64,000 nucleotides of DNA from Bacteroidales bacterium. Its GTDB lineage: Bacteria; Bacteroidota; Bacteroidia; Bacteroidales; Bacteroidaceae. Both the position numbers and the translations under genes were made by a program. The stretch spans positions 1-64,000 of the forward strand of contig JAATGU010000090.1 in the NCBI GenBank assembly GCA_015654535.1, read 5' to 3'. Below the pieces are notes generated by a model. That model saw nothing but the letters and a program-made list of their open reading frames with translations. It was not told the origin of the DNA and ran no database searches. Below, piece after piece: positions 62,186-64,000 of the stretch (position 1 is its first letter; every line of letters begins with the position of its first letter).

Positions 62186-63634
62186 ATGAAAAAACATACA
62201 AAAATAGTAGCGTCAATATCAGATAGACATTGTGATGTTGATTTCCTGACAAAATTATACGACGCAGGTATGAACGTGGTTCGTATGAACACTGCACATG
62301 CTGAAAGAAGTGGACTTGAAGAAATTATTAAAAATGTAAGGGCTGTATCTAATAAGATTGCTATACTAATGGATACAAAGGGGCCTGAAGTTAGAACTAC
62401 AGCTTGCTCGGAATCTATTCTCTATAAGGTAGGTGAAAGAATTCGTATTGTTGGTAATCCGAATGCCGGAACAACTCACGATTGCATTTCAGTTTCGTAT
62501 CCTAATTTTGTGCATGATCTATCTGAGGATGGAGAAATTCTTATCGATGATGGAGATTTGGATTTGCATATCATTAAGAAATATGATGATTATCTTGAGG
62601 TAGAGGTTATGAATGAAGCAACTCTGGGTAGTCATAAGAGTGTTAATGTTCCCGGAGTACGTATCAATTTGCCTTCGCTAACAGAAAAGGATCGGAACAA
62701 TATTCTTTACGCAATTGAGAAAGATATCGATTTTATTGCTCATTCATTTGTTCGTAATAGACAGGACGTTCTGGATATTCAAGCGATATTAGATACCTAT
62801 AATAGTGATATAAAGATTATTGCTAAGATAGAAAATCAAGAAGGTGTTGATAATATTGATGAAATCCTTGAGGTGGCTTATGGAATAATGATTGCACGTG
62901 GTGATTTAGGTATTGAGGTTGCTCAGGAAAAAATTCCCGGAATTCAGCGGATTTTGATTCGCAAATGTGTGTTGGCAAAGAAACCGGTGATTGTAGCCAC
63001 TCAAATGCTTCATACAATGATAAAAAATCCTCGCCCAACGCGTGCGGAAGTAACAGACGTGGCAAATGCAATTTATTATCGGACGGATGCGTTAATGTTG
63101 AGTGGTGAAACTGCTTATGGTAAATATCCAGTTGAAGCAGTGAAAACAATGTCTGCTATTGTAGAAGAGGCTGAAAAAACAAAAATGGAGGAAAATGATA
63201 TCCGCATACCTCTTTCATCGGATAGTACTGACGTAACTGCTTTCCTTGCTAAACAAGCAGTGAAAGCAACGGCAAAACTTAAAATTCGTGCTATTGTGAC
63301 AGATAGTTATACTGGAAGAACAGCAAGAAATTTAGCAGCCTTTCGTGGTAAATATCCTGTTTTAGCAATGTGTTACAAAGAAAAAACAATGCGACATTTA
63401 GCTCTTTCCTATGGTGTGTTGCCTATTTTTCTGGAAGAGAAGGCAAATGCTCAAGCTTATTTCTTTGCAGCGTTGGAATTGCTGATGAAAGAAGGAAGAG
63501 TGAATGAAGATGATATGGTGGCATATCTTAGCGGTAGCTACGGTGAAGGGGGAGGCACCTCTTTTCTTGAGATCAATAAAGTAAGTGATATTTTAAAGAA
63601 TGTAGATAAATATCTATTGCCAAGTTTTGTGTAA
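62186..63634 (+). CDS. pyk: Pyruvate kinase
   Basis: A 482-residue glycolytic enzyme that makes ATP and pyruvate from phosphoenolpyruvate. Motifs: VRMNTAHAER (about 32-41), LMDTKGPEVRT (about 61-71), IIAKIENQEGVDNIDEI (about 211-227, active-site Lys), GIMIARGDLGIEVA (about 233-246), and PVIVATQMLHTMIKNPRPTR (about 270-289). The C-terminal allosteric domain runs from about 350. It is translationally linked to the next gene (TAATG). Confidence 0.97.
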   Translation: MKKHTKIVASISDRHCDVDFLTKLYDAGMNVVRMNTAHAERSGLEEIIKNVRAVSNKIAILMDTKGPEVRTTACSESILYKVGERIRIVGNPNAGTTHDCISVSYPNFVHDLSEDGEILIDDGDLDLHIIKKYDDYLEVEVMNEATLGSHKSVNVPGVRINLPSLTEKDRNNILYAIEKDIDFIAHSFVRNRQDVLDIQAILDTYNSDIKIIAKIENQEGVDNIDEILEVAYGIMIARGDLGIEVAQEKIPGIQRILIRKCVLAKKPVIVATQMLHTMIKNPRPTRAEVTDVANAIYYRTDALMLSGETAYGKYPVEAVKTMSAIVEEAEKTKMEENDIRIPLSSDSTDVTAFLAKQAVKATAKLKIRAIVTDSYTGRTARNLAAFRGKYPVLAMCYKEKTMRHLALSYGVLPIFLEEKANAQAYFFAALELLMKEGRVNEDDMVAYLSGSYGEGGGTSFLEINKVSDILKNVDKYLLPSFV

Positions 63635-64000
63635 TGATGAATGCTGACGACGAATTATTAGAAACATACATTCTTGCCCATATTGATGAAGAAGAGGAAT
63701 ATCTTCAGGCTCTTTACCGAGACACCCATGTAAAATTAATGCGTCCTCGAATGGCTTCAGGGCATTTGCAGGGTAGAATGCTAAAAATGTTTGTAGAAAT
63801 GATTCGTCCCAAACAAATATTAGAGATCGGAACTTACAGCGGATATTCTGCTATTTGTCTTGCTGAAGGTTTGAAAGAAGGAGGAATGCTCCATACATTT
63901 GAAATTAATGATGAACAAGAGGATTTTACCCGTCCATGGCTGGAAAAATCACCTGTTGCTAATAAGATAAAATTTTATATAGGAGATGCATTGGAGCTTG
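63634..64000 (+). CDS. O-methyltransferase, class I SAM-dependent (3' end outside window)
   Basis: Partial frame starting at the ATG that overlaps the pyk stop (TAATGATG; a second ATG at 63637 is equally possible). The first ~122 residues show the COG4122 pattern: LMRPRMASGHLQGRML (substrate-side loop), the SAM motif ILEIGTYSGYSAICLAEGL (about 62-80) and HTFEINDEQ with the acidic SAM-ribose residue. It probably methylates a small catechol-like or related molecule; the rest lies beyond the window. Confidence 0.9.
   Translation, partial: MMNADDELLETYILAHIDEEEEYLQALYRDTHVKLMRPRMASGHLQGRMLKMFVEMIRPKQILEIGTYSGYSAICLAEGLKEGGMLHTFEINDEQEDFTRPWLEKSPVANKIKFYIGDALEL

Overview
The window looks like a chromosome segment from a gut-type Bacteroides or a close relative. 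The AT-rich DNA carries a SusC/SusD pair, a hybrid two-component regulator, many secreted glycoside hydrolases, an anaerobic sulfatase maturase with a Ser-type sulfatase, and many copies of the Bacteroides -7 promoter box (TAnnTTTG) in place of E. coli-type promoters. No rRNA, tRNA, CRISPR array or intact insertion sequence was found. The species cannot be named from the sequence alone.

Layout. (1) 1-2014: the tail of a secreted protein with a T9SS-like sorting domain, a large hairpin, and a DUF4143 AAA ATPase. (2) 2147-12297, all on the minus strand: metG, then a Wzx-type flippase, four GT2-type glycosyltransferases, one GT4, an O-fucosyltransferase-like enzyme and an FkbM methyltransferase. 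This is a surface-glycan (LPS or capsule) locus, tightly packed, with one internal promoter. (3) 12648-14708: a fused ADP-forming acyl-CoA synthetase, separated from metG by three 22-bp phased repeats. (4) 15440-55246: a large polysaccharide utilization locus. It has a GH2, a hybrid two-component regulator (HTCS), a sulfatase maturase, a sulfatase, three GH43 enzymes, a GH115 alpha-glucuronidase, SusC/SusD, a GH105 unsaturated uronyl hydrolase, a second GH2, two (alpha/alpha)6-type proteins, and a redox set (two Gfo/Idh/MocA oxidoreductases, an ApbE-like flavin transferase, a tandem DUF1080 protein, an exported FAD oxidoreductase). (5) 55998-64000: housekeeping genes, namely YifB/ComM, a cysteine-less thioredoxin-like lipoprotein, a TPR lipoprotein, a XerD-type recombinase, aroQ, pyk and the start of an O-methyltransferase.

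How the genes may work together. The PUL appears to attack an acidic, probably sulfated, glucuronic-acid-decorated plant polysaccharide: GH115 removes (methyl)glucuronate, GH43 and GH2 enzymes trim side chains, GH105 handles unsaturated uronides, and the sulfatase with its maturase removes sulfate. Five operon starts and the HTCS gene itself share a promoter layout: two TTTGA-like half-sites 21 bp apart, the second beginning exactly 40 bp before the -7 box (one of the six has a poor distal half-site). I infer this is the binding site of the AraC domain of the HTCS. The Gfo/Idh and DUF1080 genes suggest a 3-keto-sugar (oxidative) route of glycoside cleavage in the periplasm.

Decay is the other theme. 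One Gfo/Idh gene has an in-frame TGA and the DUF1080 gene has a one-base frameshift. The gaps hold remnants of a sulfatase, a GH43, one or two SusD genes, a DUF1080 gene and two HTCS/AraC genes. Two of these remnants are GH43-SusD and SusD-GH43 chimeras that look like reciprocal products of one exchange. The locus appears to have been built and eroded by repeated duplication and recombination.
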